This document shows, piece by piece, positions 14,621-16,373 of a stretch of DNA of 16,373 bases. This DNA is from Bacteroidetes bacterium UBA7692. Its GTDB lineage: Bacteria; Bacteroidota; Bacteroidia; Chitinophagales; LD1. The stretch lies in contig DLGO01000049.1 of NCBI GenBank assembly GCA_002482725.1, positions 1-16,373 on the forward strand, read 5' to 3'. Under the pieces are notes generated by a model. The model was not told the origin of the DNA. It worked only from the letters and a program-made list of their open reading frames with translations, and searched no databases. Both the position numbers and the translations under genes were made by a program. Position 1 is the first letter of the stretch, and the number at the start of each line of letters is the position of its first letter.

Positions 14621-15406
14621 ATGTCTGCAGAAGTTGAACATATAGATAATCAAAATGCTCCGGCACCCGCACCAGCTACCAATGAAATAGTGGTGGAAAT
14701 GGAGCACCTGAGCAAATCGTTTGGCACAAACCATGTGCTGAAGGATATAAACCTCAAGATTAATAAAGGTGAAAACCTGGTGGTGTTGGGTAAATCAGGT
14801 AGTGGTAAATCAGTATTGATAAAATGCCTGGTAAGATTGCTGGATGCTGATAGCGGAAAGCTGATAGTGCTGGGCAAAGATATGCCGTCGCTGAAGGGGG
14901 AAGAGTTGAATGAAATGCGTACCAAAATAGGTTTCTTATTCCAGAGTGCAGCCTTGTACGATTCTATGTCTGTGCGGGAGAACCTTGAGTTTCCGCTGCG
15001 CATGATGAAGGGGCAAACCCCGGAAGAGAAGACAAAACTGGTAACAAAGGCGCTCAAAAGTGTAGGGCTTGAAAAAGCAATAGACCTGATGCCTGCAGAG
15101 CTTTCGGGAGGTATGCGTAAAAGAGTAGGACTGGCGCGCACCATGATACTGCAGCCGGATATAATGCTGTACGATGAACCAACTACAGGATTGGATCCCA
15201 TTACCTCAAAAGAAATCAGTAAGCTGATACTACAGGTACAGAAAGAGAACCAGACAACATCCATCATCATAACCCATGATATAGAGTGCGCAAAGATCAC
15301 GGCCAACCGCATCCTTGTTTTGAAAGAAGGAAAATTTATAGCCGAAGGCACATTTAAAGAACTAGAAAAATCAGAAGACGAATGGGTTCGCTCATTCTTC
15401 GAATAA
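14621..15406 (+). CDS. mlaF: MlaF-family ABC transporter ATP-binding protein
   Basis: A 261-residue ABC ATPase. Walker A is GKSGSGKS at 57-64, the Q-loop is Q108 in FLFQSAALYDSMSV (a segment characteristic of MlaF), the signature is LSGGM at 161-165, Walker B is IMLYDE with catalytic E186, the D-loop is GLDP, and the switch histidine is H219 in IIITHD. A proline/alanine-rich N-terminal extension of about 22 residues precedes the domain. It should power the MlaE permease from the cytoplasmic side. It starts 13 bp after mlaE and ends 10 bp before the MCE gene, so the three are one operon. Confidence 0.95.
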   Translation: MSAEVEHIDNQNAPAPAPATNEIVVEMEHLSKSFGTNHVLKDINLKINKGENLVVLGKSGSGKSVLIKCLVRLLDADSGKLIVLGKDMPSLKGEELNEMRTKIGFLFQSAALYDSMSVRENLEFPLRMMKGQTPEEKTKLVTKALKSVGLEKAIDLMPAELSGGMRKRVGLARTMILQPDIMLYDEPTTGLDPITSKEISKLILQVQKENQTTSIIITHDIECAKITANRILVLKEGKFIAEGTFKELEKSEDEWVRSFFE

Positions 15407-15416
15407 AAAAAAGTAT

Positions 15417-16199
15417 ATGAACGAAAATAAAGATACCAGCAACATGAAAAACGAAACCGGCAACAGGATAAGACTAGGTGTATTTGTTTCTATAGCAATC
15501 GCCTTGTTTATTGTAGTTATCTATTTTATAGGTAACAGGCAACAGTTGTTTACCAAAACAATAACCATAAATGGAACCTTCGAAGATGTAGGTGGACTGC
15601 GCGAAGGTAGCAACGTGCGGTTTACGGGTATTACCATTGGTACTATCGATAAGGTAGAAATTATGACAGATACTACCGTGCTTGTAGTGATGACTATAGA
15701 GCAGAGTGTACAGAAATTCATTAAAGAGGATGCTATAGCATCAATAGGTAGTGATGGCCTGATGGGCAATAAGGTTATCAATATTGTATCGGGCAATCCT
15801 AACAGCAAGGTAATAGCCGATGGTGGTACCATAAACACCGTAACCCCGGTAAGCATGGACGATATCATGAACAATCTCGCCATGACCACAGCCAATGCGG
15901 CACTTATCACCGATGATATAGCTGTGTTGACAACTAACATCCGTACCGGTAATGGTGCCATAGGCAAGATATTTATGGATACAGCTTTTGCTAATACAAT
16001 AGATGCGACTTTTGTTAATGCTAAGAATGCAGCTGGTGGATTCAGCGATAACATGGAAGCGGTGAAACACAACTTCCTGTTGCGTGGGTACTTTAAAAAG
16101 AAAGAGAAAGAAGCAGCTAAAGCACAGAAAGAAGCTGAAAAAAACGCAGCTAAGCAAACAAAGGAAAAAGAGAAAGAGAAAGATTCAAAAGATAAATAA
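15417..16199 (+). CDS. mlaD: MlaD-family MCE-domain lipid transport protein
   Basis: A 260-residue protein anchored by one N-terminal membrane helix at about 20-38, followed by the MCE domain at about 46-125 (GTFEDVGGLREGSNVRFTGITIGTI and SDGLMGNKVINI). MCE proteins form a hexameric periplasmic ring that receives lipids from MlaE. Residues 145-215 are helical and include TGNGAIGKIFMDTAF, a segment common after MCE domains. The last 35 residues are almost entirely Lys, Glu, Ala and Gln, probably a long charged helix on the periplasmic side. It completes the mlaE-mlaF-mlaD operon and is followed by a terminator. Confidence 0.92.
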   Translation: MNENKDTSNMKNETGNRIRLGVFVSIAIALFIVVIYFIGNRQQLFTKTITINGTFEDVGGLREGSNVRFTGITIGTIDKVEIMTDTTVLVVMTIEQSVQKFIKEDAIASIGSDGLMGNKVINIVSGNPNSKVIADGGTINTVTPVSMDDIMNNLAMTTANAALITDDIAVLTTNIRTGNGAIGKIFMDTAFANTIDATFVNAKNAAGGFSDNMEAVKHNFLLRGYFKKKEKEAAKAQKEAEKNAAKQTKEKEKEKDSKDK

Positions 16200-16218
16200 G
16201 CAAGTTTTTCGGACGTTT

Positions 16219-16240
16219 TACATAACCTAGCTGTTATGTA
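16219..16240. repeat. 8-bp inverted repeat before the mla terminator
   Basis: TACATAAC at 16219-16226 and GTTATGTA at 16233-16240 are perfectly complementary with loop CTAGCT. It could be an mRNA-stabilising hairpin at the 3' end of the mla transcript, or a protein-binding dyad. It is only five bases before the terminator stem. Confidence 0.4.
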
Positions 16241-16245
16241 TTTCT

Positions 16246-16274
16246 AATGGCCCCTGATGCAGGGGCCATTTTTT
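16246..16274 (+). terminator. Intrinsic terminator of the mla operon
   Basis: AATGGCCCCTG at 16246-16256 pairs perfectly with 16260-16270 over 11 bp around the loop ATG, followed by a six-T run at 16269-16274. It is strong on the + strand and ends just before the stop codon of the convergent partial gene. Confidence 0.93.
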
Positions 16275-16275
16275 A

Positions 16276-16373
16276 TTATGTATTATCGTTGCTTCCTGTT
16301 CCGTATATTTTTAGCAAGGCTTGCAGATCCTCCAATGTATTTATCTCTTCTACGGGCTTATCTTTTCTCCAGC
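16276..16373 (-). CDS. 3' end of an unidentified convergent gene (partial)
   Basis: On the - strand one frame is open from the window edge for 31 codons to a TAA at 16276-16278. It reads WRKDKPVEEINTLEDLQALL followed by KIYGTGSNDNT, an amphipathic helix and a polar tail that look like a genuine protein end. The other two - frames stop early. The gene lies outside the window and I cannot name it. Its stop codon touches the T run of the mla terminator. Confidence 0.6.
   Translation of the reverse strand, partial: WRKDKPVEEINTLEDLQALLKIYGTGSNDNT

Noticed and set aside
1..16373. CRISPR arrays, tRNA/rRNA genes, insertion sequences, defence islands
   Set aside because: I looked for regular repeats, cloverleaf-like segments, transposase motifs and nuclease or toxin domains and saw none.

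Overview
The window looks like a chromosomal segment of a Bacteroidota bacterium, most likely a member or relative of the Chitinophagaceae. This is inferred from moderate G+C judged by eye, the near absence of Shine-Dalgarno sequences, a Bacteroidota-style MlaE-MlaF-MlaD cluster, cytoplasmic multi-PAS kinases with the phytochrome-like H-box HDLQEPLR, an Rcp1-type response regulator and a histone H1-like protein. I saw no tRNA, rRNA, CRISPR array, insertion sequence or phage gene.

Left part (1-3231, + strand). The 3' end of an unidentified gene overlaps a PAP2-family membrane phosphatase by four bases. The phosphatase is followed almost immediately by a family 2 glycosyltransferase; together they look like an envelope-glycan operon. 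Next come a Crp/Fnr-like regulator and a cytoplasmic alpha/beta hydrolase. The 120-bp gap between these two holds two separate dyad elements and a possible promoter. A perfect 21-bp stem closes this block and the opposing one.

Middle part (3251-13005, all - strand), in order of transcription: a secreted basic beta-propeller, a histone H1-like protein, a 1196-residue kinase with seven PAS-like domains, an SRPBCC protein 8 bp behind it, an uncharacterised 206-residue protein with a sigma-54-like promoter, a single-domain response regulator and a second PAS kinase. Both kinases appear soluble, neither carries a receiver domain, and their catalytic cores are close paralogues, so the single regulator could serve both.

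Right part (13307-16277, + strand). A Dps ferritin-like protein is followed without a visible terminator by an MlaE permease, MlaF ATPase and MlaD MCE-domain protein, which form an inner-membrane lipid transport system. A strong terminator follows, and the last bases hold the 3' end of a convergent gene.

Most of this is recognisable housekeeping, signalling and stress biology. I found no clearly new multi-gene system. The most promising points are the double-dyad control region before the hydrolase, the sigma-54-like promoter of the uncharacterised protein, the seven-PAS kinase/SRPBCC pair, and the basic six-cysteine propeller beside an H1-like protein and Dps.
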